A stretch of DNA of 64,000 nt from Paludibacteraceae bacterium. Lineage in GTDB: Bacteria > Bacteroidota > Bacteroidia > Bacteroidales > Paludibacteraceae. Made by a program: the position numbers and the translations under genes. The notes beneath the pieces are model-generated. The model did not search any database and had not been told where the DNA came from. It saw nothing but the letters and a program-made list of their open reading frames with translations. Shown one piece after another: positions 17,705-26,890 of the stretch. Location of the stretch: contig JAKSLB010000003.1 of NCBI GenBank assembly GCA_024401435.1, forward strand, positions 62,001 to 126,000. Direction: 5' to 3'. Position 1 is the stretch's first letter. Each line of letters starts with the position of its first letter.

Positions 17705-19198
17705 CTACAAAAATTTAGCCTTAAACTCAGCCATAACCGACTGTATATTGTTCATACGCTCCTCGATGCGGGCGAAGATGACGGAAGGCTCCTCGTATGT
17801 GACCTCCTCACGCTCCACCTCCTTGTACTTATTGATGGAGAGGTCGTAATCCTTCTCGCGAATCTCCTCCACAGGCACAAGGAAAGACTGGTCCTGGCGG
17901 GTGCGGGATGCCTCCGCCTCCATGTTGTGGAAGCGGGCGATGATATCAGGGATATCGTTCTCGGCACACTCCGTGCGCTTCTGGTCGAGCGTGTAGCCGT
18001 CAGCCCTCATGTCGTAGAACCACACCTTATCAGTGCCGCCGTCGTTGGTCTTGGTGAAGACGAGGATGGCGGTGGAGACACCCGAATAGGGTTGGAACAC
18101 ACCGCTCGGCATAGAGATGACTGCCTTCAGCTGCTGGTGATCCACCAACTCCTTGCGGATGGACTTGTGGCCCGTACTGTTTCCGAAGAGCACTCCGTCC
18201 GGCACGATGCTCGCGCAACGACCACCCAGCTGCAACATCCTCACGAACAATCCAAGAAAGAGCAGTTCCGTCTTCTTGGTCTTGGTGAGGTCGAGTATCT
18301 TACTGTTCACAGCTTCGTAATCGAGGCTACCTGCGAACGGTGGATTAGCAAGGCACAATGTATATTTGCTCTCATCCTTGTTGTCGGACGAGAGACTGTC
18401 TCTATATTCTATGCAAGGGTTATCGACGCCATGCAACATCAGGTTCATCGCACCAATGCGAAGCATGGTCTGGTCAGTATCAAAGCCGTGGAGCATATGG
18501 TTCTTGTAATGCTCTTGATTTTCCTTTTTGAGCAGTTCTTTCTTATAATGTTCAGACACATACTTGGCGGATTCGACGATGAATCCTGCGCTACCCATAG
18601 CAGGGTCGCAGATAGTGTCTTCGATGGTTGGTTGCATCAGTTCCACCATCATGCGGATGATGTGGCGCGGTGTACGGAACTGTCCGTTGTTGCCGGAAGC
18701 CGCCATTTTTCCGAGCACATACTCGTAGACATCGCCCATGGTGTCGCGGTTGTTCATATCGAGTTTGTCGATACCCTCCACAATCTTGGTGAGGGTGCGA
18801 GCGTTCGGAATCAGGAAGGTAGCAGAGTCCATGAAGCGAGAATAGGCAGATTCCTTTCCCTCGTTCAAGTTTTTGATAAAGACGAACACATCTTTGGAGA
18901 TAAGCGAGAACATCGTCTCTGGCTCTTTGTTTTTGAAGACGCTCCAACGAAGGTTCTCGAAAAGAACGTCCTTGTCAGTATCAGGGTTATGCCACATACC
19001 CTCTTTGAAAGTTGGGTCTTTGACTGCCACACCGAAGGCATTGGCGTTCGCCTCCTTGGTTCGTTGCGCATCATCCAACATCTTCATGAAGAAGAGGTAG
19101 GTCATTTGCTCAAGGATGGTTATACTATTAGTGATACCGCCAGTCCAGAAGGTATCCCATATTTGGTCTATACGAGTCTTGATTTCTCCAGTAATCAT
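17705..19198 (-). CDS. hsdM: Type I restriction-modification DNA methyltransferase subunit M
   Basis: N6-adenine methyltransferase that protects host sites and forms the core complex with HsdS. 497 residues: an N-terminal HsdM_N helical domain (about 5-140), SAM-binding motif I DPAMGSAGFI (198-207), catalytic motif IV NPPF (285-288) and VPDGVLFG further on. All are intact, and the length is typical. It is the first gene of the minus-strand R-M operon. Its base composition is noticeably more GC-rich than the surrounding genes, consistent with acquisition. Confidence 0.95.
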   Translation of the reverse strand: MITGEIKTRIDQIWDTFWTGGITNSITILEQMTYLFFMKMLDDAQRTKEANANAFGVAVKDPTFKEGMWHNPDTDKDVLFENLRWSVFKNKEPETMFSLISKDVFVFIKNLNEGKESAYSRFMDSATFLIPNARTLTKIVEGIDKLDMNNRDTMGDVYEYVLGKMAASGNNGQFRTPRHIIRMMVELMQPTIEDTICDPAMGSAGFIVESAKYVSEHYKKELLKKENQEHYKNHMLHGFDTDQTMLRIGAMNLMLHGVDNPCIEYRDSLSSDNKDESKYTLCLANPPFAGSLDYEAVNSKILDLTKTKKTELLFLGLFVRMLQLGGRCASIVPDGVLFGNSTGHKSIRKELVDHQQLKAVISMPSGVFQPYSGVSTAILVFTKTNDGGTDKVWFYDMRADGYTLDQKRTECAENDIPDIIARFHNMEAEASRTRQDQSFLVPVEEIREKDYDLSINKYKEVEREEVTYEEPSVIFARIEERMNNIQSVMAEFKAKFL

Positions 19199-19227
19199 GT
19201 CAGTCGAAGATATTATTTATTGGGCTA

Positions 19228-19257
19228 TAAAATTACATTTTTTTCGTCGAAAGACAA
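19228..19257 (-). promoter_or_regulatory. Possible hsdM promoter
   Basis: TTG near 19257-19255 and, 19 nt further on, TAATTTTA (19235-19228) on the minus strand are one base off the Bacteroidota -7 consensus. It lies 30 bp upstream of the hsdM ATG. Confidence 0.4.
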
Positions 19258-19387
19258 AATGTGCAATTCCTTCCAATAATCATATTCGCTCTTTTTCAAA
19301 CAGAGACTGCGTCACGGGTTATTGGCAGAGAGAATGGGATAATATCAACGACAAGTTACTCAATTAATTCATTTCACCGAATTCACA

Positions 19388-21460
19388 TTATGATTTTTTC
19401 GATTCCAAATCCATCAAAAACCTATACGCCTCGTTAATGACTCTAAAGTTCTCGTTCGCCTTTTCAAATTGTTGCGGAGTGGCGTCGGCAGGCAAGGTGT
19501 CAGGGTGCGATTTTTTCGCTAATTCACGATAGGCGGCTTTAATCTCCTCGACAGTGGCGTCCGCCGTTAGACCTAACGTGCGGTGAGCTTCTGTCAAGAC
19601 ATTCTTAAAGTTTTTCTCGACCTTCTTTTGTCTGTCTGTTTTCTTCTCTTCATCTTTTTCTTTTTCAGCCTTTTTACATTCATATTCATACAGTAACAAC
19701 ATGAGGTCCCACTTCTTAATATGCAAACTATCGGCTATTTTTTGCAGGATTTCCAATTCTTTTTCGTCCACGCCATCACTGATATAGGCACATTCAAAAA
19801 GGTGGTTCAACAACATATACCTATCTTCGTAGTTTGTGCAAGATCTATAATATGAATAATCCTCTTCAGCAATGTGCTTGCCGTTTTCACACGATGAATA
19901 AAAGAGTATGTGTACGCTGATGATACTGTAGTTGCTCCAATATTTTTGGTGGAGATAATTGACAGCATATTTTTTACTATTGGAATCATTGGTCATCTTG
20001 ACTATGAAGGCGAACAGATTCACAACCACGTCTTGAACCATTTCTGTCTTGATACTGGCAAGATTCCCGTTCACGATCTCGTTAAGAAAAACGTAACCTC
20101 GGTATTTATTTGACATTAAGTTCTCGTCGTATGGTATTTCGAATTCTTCTTCTCCAATTTGGATACAATAAGAAGATTTCTTTCCTTTTTCGCATGTAAC
20201 GGGAGAAATTTTTGAAATGTCTCTTAAATTTATGTGCCTAAGGGAACATAATGCATCTTTTAAAATGATATGATCTTGAGAGATGTATAAATGAAAAAAA
20301 TCACTTCCCTCTCGTCTCAATTTTATTTCCCCGATGTGTAATGTACCATCTCTTCCAAGTACATTTTCATTTTCCCAATGGTTGAAGAAAAAGTTGATTA
20401 GTTTCTTGGTCTCTTCTTCACCGAATGCACGGTTTTCTTTATTGTACGGATTTTCCTCATAGCTATCTTCTCCTAATTCTTGGTTTTCGTTATTGTACGT
20501 ATTTCCCGCATAGGTATCTCCAGGTTCATCAGTGTCATTGTCGCCGTAATTATATTTATATGCGACAACGAGGAATGTTTCTTCTGGAATGCACATCATT
20601 TGTGAGAAAGAGTGTATTTTTTCCTTTATTTTATTCGACCCTGCACCTTTATATGTGGCACATTGGAATAGAACGTCAAGGAATTCCTTCTGAGAAGATT
20701 CTTTGATTGAACCTTTGTAAAAACTCTCAGAAAACGCTGAATTCATCTTTAATTCTTTGTATTTGTTGCGGAAGGCATACAACAATTCTGAAATTTCAAA
20801 ATTGGGGTTTATTAAAATTGCCTTTAGATGATTTATGGCAAGTTGTTTTGTCTCTGGATTTTCGGAAACGATCATGGCAAGAGCGCATGTCAGATAATAA
20901 GTTTCCATCGGGCGGAATGAGAAAACAGATCCGAAGGTATTTATAATAAATTGTTCAAATTGCTTGTTGCTGTTGGAGGATAGAAATGGATATATTGTTA
21001 AATCCTGATTTTTTGTATGAAAGACAGTTTCTCCCCCTTGAGTATAGAGGAATCGGACATCGTGGCAGGAGATTCTTTTACAACCGATTTTAATGACTCC
21101 GTTTTCGTCAGCTTTAAAACTTTGTCTGGGGACTAAAATGGTAAGAAGCAGTGCAAAGATAATCAAGGAAATTACAATCGTAGTATCGTGGCATTTTAAT
21201 CCTATCGTCATTGCAACGCCGATACCAATTTCAATCAAAGACAACAGACGTCTACCACATCCTACTTTATTTATAGAAAATTTGCCGATGACAAAAATTG
21301 CGAGAATGATTGCAAGGAAAAAGATTATGTACATATTTATGATACACGAAAAAACAACACTTAATGTCGCTATCATTACCATTGCGAGGTAACCATAATC
21401 ATATTCCTTGATTTTTAATGGTTTGAATTCACCTTTCAATTGATTGTCGTTATTCCCCAT
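19388..21460 (-). CDS. DjlA-like membrane protein with TerB-like and C-terminal J domain
   Basis: A 690-residue protein from ATG 21460. Three or four hydrophobic helices lie in residues 23-110. A central region has no family that I recognise. It is followed by a TerB-like helical segment (LLNHLFECAYISDGVDEKELEILQKIADSL, written here for position near 555-580 as LLNHLFECAYISDG) and a C-terminal J domain ending in YRELAKKSHPDTLP with HPD at about 652-654. This is the order of DjlA, a membrane-anchored DnaK co-chaperone, although the protein is about 2.5 times longer. It is divergent from a shorter paralogue at 21739. A charged linker (ECKKAEKEKDEEKKTDRQKK) precedes the J domain. The client is unknown. 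Confidence 0.78.
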   Translation of the reverse strand: MGNNDNQLKGEFKPLKIKEYDYGYLAMVMIATLSVVFSCIINMYIIFFLAIILAIFVIGKFSINKVGCGRRLLSLIEIGIGVAMTIGLKCHDTTIVISLIIFALLLTILVPRQSFKADENGVIKIGCKRISCHDVRFLYTQGGETVFHTKNQDLTIYPFLSSNSNKQFEQFIINTFGSVFSFRPMETYYLTCALAMIVSENPETKQLAINHLKAILINPNFEISELLYAFRNKYKELKMNSAFSESFYKGSIKESSQKEFLDVLFQCATYKGAGSNKIKEKIHSFSQMMCIPEETFLVVAYKYNYGDNDTDEPGDTYAGNTYNNENQELGEDSYEENPYNKENRAFGEEETKKLINFFFNHWENENVLGRDGTLHIGEIKLRREGSDFFHLYISQDHIILKDALCSLRHINLRDISKISPVTCEKGKKSSYCIQIGEEEFEIPYDENLMSNKYRGYVFLNEIVNGNLASIKTEMVQDVVVNLFAFIVKMTNDSNSKKYAVNYLHQKYWSNYSIISVHILFYSSCENGKHIAEEDYSYYRSCTNYEDRYMLLNHLFECAYISDGVDEKELEILQKIADSLHIKKWDLMLLLYEYECKKAEKEKDEEKKTDRQKKVEKNFKNVLTEAHRTLGLTADATVEEIKAAYRELAKKSHPDTLPADATPQQFEKANENFRVINEAYRFLMDLESKKS

Positions 21461-21507
21461 GTGATATACCAATTAAAATCATATCTCTAAATACTTTTTG
21501 TTTCAGA

Positions 21508-21515
21508 CAAAGTTA
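21508..21515 (-). promoter_or_regulatory. Candidate -7 box for the minus-strand DjlA-like gene
   Basis: TAACTTTG on the minus strand fits TAnnTTTG and lies 48 bp upstream of ATG 21460. No good -33 box was seen. Confidence 0.4.
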
Positions 21516-21615
21516 TATATTTTCAATGGAATAATTGGAATTTGCTTCTAATAACTGCATTCGCCCCCTCAATATAAATTTCATCCATTCCCATCCTTGA
21601 TATACATATAATTAG

Positions 21616-21623
21616 TACCTTTG
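21616..21623 (+). promoter_or_regulatory. Candidate -7 box for the plus-strand DjlA-like gene
   Basis: TACCTTTG fits TAnnTTTG and is followed by GCGAAAC, a frequent context. A CTTG lies 16 nt upstream. It is about 115 bp before ATG 21739. Confidence 0.45.
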
Positions 21624-21738
21624 CGAAACATTTGCAAGTCGATAGCAGAAATTTGCATTTATTATGGTTATATAAATTATTATCTCTTCTGAAGGGACCC
21701 AATCTATTCAAAAATTAATAGTAAGATAAAAATTTGCT

Positions 21739-22914
21739 ATGATTGAGAAAAAAGCAAAAAGTTATTTTCAAAAATGGGAAGCGCAGTCATTATTAGATAA
21801 GAAGGGCGCATTGATAGTTGGTAGTCAAACGGAATCTATCACGCTAAAAGTCTTTTTGGTGATTGTGGCAATCGCTGTGGTGTTTTGTCTATTGTCGGAA
21901 TACATAGTCTTCGTTATCACATTGGCGATTGCTGTGTTTTTAGTGACGAATCAGAGTGCAGATCATTTCGTTTTCTCTGTTGATGGCTTTGCTGGACCCA
22001 AAGGCATAAAATACTCTTATCGAGATATCTCACTAATTACAGAAGGATCTTCCAGTGAAATAATAGGGAAAGATCATCGCTTTGTCACGCACAAATACAT
22101 TCAGATAAATGTCAAAAATGAAATTTTAACGATTAATGATGATTTGAATAATTACAATATCGTTCTTCCTTTTCTTAGGGATCTTTCCGTCACAAAAGAA
22201 TTGGACAATACCTATTATCATTCGATGACGATGCTTTTTTCGCTGATACTTTCTGCAGGACCGATAGACGACTCTTTTCATTGTCTCGGAATGGATTTCG
22301 TGAAGCAATACATGTCTGAGTCCAGTTATAAGAACTATGACTACGAAAGAGAGATATCGAGTTTCATGAATTATTACGACCCTCGTAAAGATTACATAAA
22401 CATAAATAAAATCGGTCAGTCTTTAAAGCAGAAGCGCGTTAAATATGAGGATTTATTGGAGCTTATGTCCGCCTTGTTCGGCTGTGCCTATTCGTACGAT
22501 CATTATATAGATGATAATGAGTTGACGTGTCTTGACAAAATCGCCCATGCGCTCGGCATCAGGAAGTTGGATTTCAACTTATTGAAATGCAGGTACATAA
22601 AAGAGAAAAGAGAAGAGAGTAAACAGAAAGGTTCAGAGGACTATTCCAAGTGGGGGGATGAATATAACAAGACGGTTTCGACTCTGTTTAAAAGTGCTTG
22701 TGCATTGCTGAACGTAAAGGAGACTGCCTCATTGGAAGAAATCAAGAATGCCTATCGTGCGAAAGTAAAATTGTGTCATCCTGATACGTTGTCCGCCAAT
22801 GCTTCCGAAAAGGAGCGAGAGGAGGCAGCAGAAGAGTTCCGTGCACTGACGGAAGCATATGATTTCTTGTGCAGGGAAGTAGGGGCGAATGCAATTCGCC
22901 CATACGGCACCTAG
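21739..22914 (+). CDS. DjlA-like membrane protein with TerB-like and J domain, 3' end formed by a palindromic repeat
   Basis: A 391-residue paralogue of the divergent 690-residue protein. Hydrophobic helices near residues 31-70, TerB-like segment LMSALFGCAYSYDHYIDDNE near 240, C-terminal J domain with HPD at 347-349 (VKLCHPDTLS) and the helix-IV end EAYDFLCREV. The last ten residues, GANAIRPYGT, are translated from a GGGCGAATGCAATTCGCCC palindrome, and the stop TAG lies at the edge of the next copy. The gene's original end therefore appears to have been replaced or extended by repeat insertion; the J domain is complete, so function may be kept. It is probably an inner-membrane co-chaperone. 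Confidence 0.78.
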   Translation: MIEKKAKSYFQKWEAQSLLDKKGALIVGSQTESITLKVFLVIVAIAVVFCLLSEYIVFVITLAIAVFLVTNQSADHFVFSVDGFAGPKGIKYSYRDISLITEGSSSEIIGKDHRFVTHKYIQINVKNEILTINDDLNNYNIVLPFLRDLSVTKELDNTYYHSMTMLFSLILSAGPIDDSFHCLGMDFVKQYMSESSYKNYDYEREISSFMNYYDPRKDYININKIGQSLKQKRVKYEDLLELMSALFGCAYSYDHYIDDNELTCLDKIAHALGIRKLDFNLLKCRYIKEKREESKQKGSEDYSKWGDEYNKTVSTLFKSACALLNVKETASLEEIKNAYRAKVKLCHPDTLSANASEKEREEAAEEFRALTEAYDFLCREVGANAIRPYGT

Positions 22915-23000
22915 GGCGAATGCAATTCGCCCCTACGGCTCTTCATGATCAAACCAATCTTTTCATGTTGTGGGGCGAATGCAATTCGCCCCTACGGCTT
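22879..23000. repeat. Cluster of three palindromic repeats (GGGCGAATGCAATTCGCCC family)
   Basis: Copies at 22879-22907, 22913-22939 and 22971-22999, each with 8-9 bp arms around a GCA loop and usually followed by CTACGGC. They lie at the tail-to-tail junction of two genes and supply the C-terminus of one and the stop codons of both. Confidence 0.9.
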
Positions 23001-24923
23001 TCTCTTCCAACAAACGACACCGCCCACCAAACACAAGACGCCGACCGCCCCGAGGATAATCATCCCAATCGGGAAAGAGTCTTGCGACTCCTCCGCTTCC
23101 TTCGCTGTGTTTTCCGAAGCGTTGCGATACGCGCATTGTTGAATTTCCAAATGTTCGGATTCAAGAATAGAATCAGACTCGTTATCATAAAAGTCACTTT
23201 CAGTTTCCTGTGATTCGCAGTCAATACAATCTTCTGCGGATGTTTCATACACAAACTCACCATTATCTTTCCACGAACCAACCTTGATGCTATCCATCAA
23301 ATGCTGAAAAATTGGAAAAGGACTCTTCTTATCCTCCTCCATTATCAACGGCAAGTCTCCGGTAGGTAAAAACCACAACTCCGAAATAACGGCAGTGTCC
23401 GGTTTCTCACAACCCGAATAACAGTCTTTGATGGAGAAACGGTACCTGCCAGCAGGGAAAAAAGTCATTCCACTAACAGCATCAATACGTTCCCAATCAA
23501 GCACCCTAGGATAATCACCGGATTTTAGATGTTTAGCATCATACAAGAACGTATCCGACGGTCTATCCAGGCTCTCCATCATAATTCGCTTCACCCAGCT
23601 ATGCTCTTCAAAGAAGAAAATCTCCGAATTGTAATACCAGTTTACAACATCTTGCATTTTTAGGCTATCCTTTAATTCTTTCAATTGCTTCTTGGTCATA
23701 GGATAGCACTCCCCGTTACAAAGGAAGGGTCCCATAGCATCTTCCTTCAATGTAAATTCCACCGATGTATTTCGCCAATTCGGAATAACGCACGAAGTGG
23801 TTGGATTCTTATCGGTCAACGCCCCCACATTCAACCAGGAAGATGAGGTTCGTACATTCTCCACGACTGCGGAATGAAGTTCATCAAAGGCTGGAGCAAG
23901 AGGCAAAAGCGTTTCATGCCAATTAAACATGAAGTAATCACCTTTTTGAGGTTTATACTCTTTCTTGGAATAGATTCCACACCTCCATCTTTCTCGACTT
24001 AAACAGTTAAAATTCGTATTCTTGTGATTTTTCGAAAAACTGCGCATTTTGCAATTTTTCGATACCAACACAAAAGAGTGGATATTTCCCTTCCACGTTC
24101 CTCCTGTGGAAATGTCGTACATGTAAGAGCAATAAGAACCAGCATCCCCTGGTCCAATACTGTCCACAGAGACCACATGGTATTTTACAATCACCTTGGA
24201 ATAGGCGTCAGGCATAAATTTCAATTCATGGTGAAAATGTAATTTCATCGCAAATTCATTTTCCGAGACACTACTTTCAATCCCCACATTTTGAATAGCT
24301 ACAGACTTTCCATCCTGTTCGATAACACATTGTGGTCTGTATGGAGTTCTTGCGTAAGGATAATATTCCCAATCATCAGCGACGTAGTCAGAAGGTGTAT
24401 ACCTCCACTTCTCATACTCACTTCTCGACACCTCGTCCAAAAAACGATTATAAGAATCATATTTCATCACCCGCAACTCCTTATCATGTTTTTGGACCAA
24501 CTTCCTGACACGATTATTCAAGGAGATTTTTCCTTCATCATCAAGCACCTCTTCAAGACGGAATGTATCCTTCGTACCCAACAACATTCTCAAGGCGACA
24601 CAAGAATAGTTCCACTCCTTCACCATCATACCCACTTCACCACTCCAACCGTGTTCTTCACAAGAAAATGGAACTTTGACATCTATCGGGAACGCACAAT
24701 CAACCGAAACCGTGTCCGACGTCGTGTTTTTGAAAATAAAGGTTGCGGTGACACTATCCAAGTCACACACCATCAGCTCCTTCTCCAAGGCAATCTTTTC
24801 ATTGGGCTCCTTCACATAGATATTGCCATAGGTCCAATCTTCAACATTACGAGCGCCGCCGTCATCAGCGTAGACGGAGAGAACAATCGTCAAAAAAGAA
24901 AAAAATAATAATAAACGTTTCAT
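22992..24923 (-). CDS. Secreted protein with C-terminal membrane anchor, DUF4424-like N-terminus
   Basis: 643 residues. Signal peptide MKRLLLFFSFLTIVLSVYAD; then LMVCDLDSVTATFIFKNTTS followed by AFPIDV, a beta pattern resembling DUF4424-type proteins (a predicted envelope beta-sandwich). A C-terminal membrane helix (residues about 615-640: GMIILGAVGVLCLVGG) ends in CWKRKP, giving a periplasmic protein anchored by its tail. An acidic segment with ETSAEDCIDC precedes the anchor. The stop TAG is contributed by a palindromic repeat, so the very end of the protein may have been modified. The function is unknown. It converges on the plus-strand DjlA-like gene. Confidence 0.75.
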   Translation of the reverse strand: MKRLLLFFSFLTIVLSVYADDGGARNVEDWTYGNIYVKEPNEKIALEKELMVCDLDSVTATFIFKNTTSDTVSVDCAFPIDVKVPFSCEEHGWSGEVGMMVKEWNYSCVALRMLLGTKDTFRLEEVLDDEGKISLNNRVRKLVQKHDKELRVMKYDSYNRFLDEVSRSEYEKWRYTPSDYVADDWEYYPYARTPYRPQCVIEQDGKSVAIQNVGIESSVSENEFAMKLHFHHELKFMPDAYSKVIVKYHVVSVDSIGPGDAGSYCSYMYDISTGGTWKGNIHSFVLVSKNCKMRSFSKNHKNTNFNCLSRERWRCGIYSKKEYKPQKGDYFMFNWHETLLPLAPAFDELHSAVVENVRTSSSWLNVGALTDKNPTTSCVIPNWRNTSVEFTLKEDAMGPFLCNGECYPMTKKQLKELKDSLKMQDVVNWYYNSEIFFFEEHSWVKRIMMESLDRPSDTFLYDAKHLKSGDYPRVLDWERIDAVSGMTFFPAGRYRFSIKDCYSGCEKPDTAVISELWFLPTGDLPLIMEEDKKSPFPIFQHLMDSIKVGSWKDNGEFVYETSAEDCIDCESQETESDFYDNESDSILESEHLEIQQCAYRNASENTAKEAEESQDSFPIGMIILGAVGVLCLVGGVVCWKRKP

Positions 24924-24965
24924 GTTATAAAAATTTATCTAAAAAATAGGGACCACAGGTCTATT

Positions 24966-25238
24966 CTAATAATATTCAATCTTCACATTTCCGATGTTCG
25001 ACACATCTTTCTTCCATGCATAGGGACATTTACAAAATGAGAACGCACCAGACCCAATCGAGTCAACCCCTTCCGGAATAGTTGTCTCCGTATCCTTGCC
25101 ACAATCAAAATGCGCACTGACCCAATTCTTGTCTATGACCTTAACATCTGCTGTTTGAGTGTTCCCATTTTCCGCATAGGTTGCGTGACAGAATGCTAAC
25201 AGTAAGACTGCCAAAATGTTTGATAGTTTATGTTTCAT
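24966..25238 (-). CDS. Small secreted protein with a BspA-like leucine-rich repeat fragment
   Basis: 90 residues from ATG 25238. Signal peptide MKHKLSNILAVLLLAFCHATYA. Then a short region with TTIPEGVDSIGSGAFSFCKC, which has the LRR_5/BspA repeat pattern (IP.GV..IG..AF..C), and finally WKKDVSNIGNVKIEYY. Full BspA-like proteins carry many repeats, so this may be a truncated relative or a small stand-alone protein. An upstream in-frame start would add 21 residues before the signal peptide and is unlikely. Confidence 0.6.
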   Translation of the reverse strand: MKHKLSNILAVLLLAFCHATYAENGNTQTADVKVIDKNWVSAHFDCGKDTETTIPEGVDSIGSGAFSFCKCPYAWKKDVSNIGNVKIEYY

Positions 25239-25344
25239 AAATTTCCCCTTGTACTGTTTTTTGTATCCTTTTAGTTTTAATGATCCGTGACTACCTATCA
25301 AAACTCATTCGCCAAATGTCCCCTTCTCTGGTCTATCCGATTTT

Positions 25345-26403
25345 TCACTTATAGGGTCTGATTCTCACATCAACGCCACTTCCCTCCAACGACTTCACCA
25401 CTTGATTTACATCCGTCTCCCCATAATGATATGGGAAAAGGACTTTGGGTTTTATGGTTTTTGCAGCACTCACCATCTGTTCAACAGACATTGTGTAGGG
25501 CAAATTGCAGGGTAAGAACGCCACATCGACATTTCCCATTTTTTTCATATCAGGAGTCTCCTCCGTGTCGCCAGCTACGTAGATACAGAACCCTTCTATT
25601 GTCAGCACATAGCCATTATCACGACCTTTCGGATGGAATTGGAGTTTCTCCTTCGTTGTATTATAGGCTGGAACCGCATTGAGTTTTATTATTTTAGACA
25701 AATTTTTCTTCTCTCCGTTCTTCATAGCCTCCCCTATTCCACCCAAAAATTCATGGCTCTTTGGATTGACAATCAGGGTTGTTTCATCCTTGGTAAGCTG
25801 ACGGATTGCCAACGAGTCCAAATGATCGAAATGCTCGTGGGTGACGAGGATATAGTCTGCCTTAGGCATAGCGGTGAAATCGGTAGCAGGAGCCACACCA
25901 TTCGACACAGGATCGACATAAAGCCACTTGTCACCTATCTTCATCCTTACGCTACCATGTTTGATGCTATAGATATAGATAGAAGTTCCTTTCTTCGTAG
26001 AGAAGAGGTCAACCGCCTCTGTAGTCGTCGGTTTTCCTGCTTTCGTCCAGCCAATGATACCGCTGTTCAACTCCACAATCTGATACCCCTTCTTCACTAG
26101 GATGTCTGCCGCCATCTTGCTCCGTTTACCGCTTCTGCAATAGATTGCCACCATCTGTCCCTTAGGCAAGGTGGTCACCGCACGGGGTTCAAAATCAGGT
26201 TTACGTACGTCTATGTTGATTGCATCGGCGAGGTGACCCGTAGCGTATTCCTCGGCAGACCTCACATCAAGGCACACCACGTTAGCATCGGCAATCGTCT
26301 GACTGAACGCCTCTACCTCCACACTCTTATAGTCACTTGTTTGAGCAATGCAACTAACCCAACCGCAGAACAAAGCGGCAATAATAACTGAAAATGGTTT
26401 CAT
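25345..26403 (-). CDS. Exported rhodanese / UlaG-like metallo-beta-lactamase fold fusion protein
   Basis: 352 residues with a signal peptide (MKPFSVIIAALFCGWVSCIA). Rhodanese domain about 28-125 with the active-site loop CRSGKRS (C89), which transfers or binds sulfur. Metallo-beta-lactamase domain about 140-352 with HEHFDHLD (189-196), a later AGDTE and the terminal PYHYGE, resembling UlaG-like hydrolases. Each domain keeps its catalytic residues. MBL-rhodanese fusions are known in persulfide dioxygenases, but there the MBL comes first and is ETHE1-type; here the order is reversed and the MBL is UlaG-like. Periplasmic or lipid-anchored; the substrate is unknown. It appears monocistronic. Confidence 0.85.
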   Translation of the reverse strand: MKPFSVIIAALFCGWVSCIAQTSDYKSVEVEAFSQTIADANVVCLDVRSAEEYATGHLADAINIDVRKPDFEPRAVTTLPKGQMVAIYCRSGKRSKMAADILVKKGYQIVELNSGIIGWTKAGKPTTTEAVDLFSTKKGTSIYIYSIKHGSVRMKIGDKWLYVDPVSNGVAPATDFTAMPKADYILVTHEHFDHLDSLAIRQLTKDETTLIVNPKSHEFLGGIGEAMKNGEKKNLSKIIKLNAVPAYNTTKEKLQFHPKGRDNGYVLTIEGFCIYVAGDTEETPDMKKMGNVDVAFLPCNLPYTMSVEQMVSAAKTIKPKVLFPYHYGETDVNQVVKSLEGSGVDVRIRPYK

Positions 26404-26490
26404 AGGATCTGTTTCTAAAATTCATACTATAAAGATAACTTAAACCGATTCGAAGTTTGAATGTCTGGAATCGCATGATGAAAACAAGGA

Positions 26491-26868
26491 TTAACCTTTT
26501 TGAACAAGACCTACGATTCCTTTGATTAAAAGGATTAAACCAACAACAAACAACACAAAGAGTATGATGTGGACACTGTCAAGGAATAAAAATTCGACAA
26601 GTAAAATAAGGGGTGCGACAACTAGCAAGACGATGCCTGTATACAGATTTTTTTTCGCATCTTCTTTTCTCTCCTTTTCCTGTTTAATCGGTTCAACGAT
26701 TTCATTTACGATGGTAGTAGCTTTGTCCTTATTCACGCCTTTCTCAACCAGATAATTGATAGTCCAGTTTGCAGAATGTTTTTGATTAACGATCGAATCA
26801 TAGGCGAGATTTTTTATCTCTTCCGTAGAGATAGGAGAAATTCCCCCCTTTTCTAAATTAGTATCCAT
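26491..26868 (-). CDS. Small membrane protein of unknown function
   Basis: 125 residues. The N-terminal half is soluble and helical (ISTEEIKNLAYDSIVNQKHS, with a helical linker EPIKQEKERKEDAKKN). Two membrane helices follow at about 74-93 and 98-118, and a short KG tail ends the protein. I do not recognise a family. The organisation (short cytoplasmic domain, helical hairpin) is common in small Bacteroidota envelope proteins. It is monocistronic, with a putative miniature element directly upstream. Confidence 0.6.
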   Translation of the reverse strand: MDTNLEKGGISPISTEEIKNLAYDSIVNQKHSANWTINYLVEKGVNKDKATTIVNEIVEPIKQEKERKEDAKKNLYTGIVLLVVAPLILLVEFLFLDSVHIILFVLFVVGLILLIKGIVGLVQKG

Positions 26869-26890
26869 GCCAATTATTTTTATGAATTAA

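Noticed and set aside
17927..19279. A long (450-codon) open frame on the plus strand opposite hsdM
   Set aside because: It is antisense to an hsdM gene with all methyltransferase motifs; the predicted protein is His/Val-rich with no domain, as expected from the shadow of a GC-richer gene.
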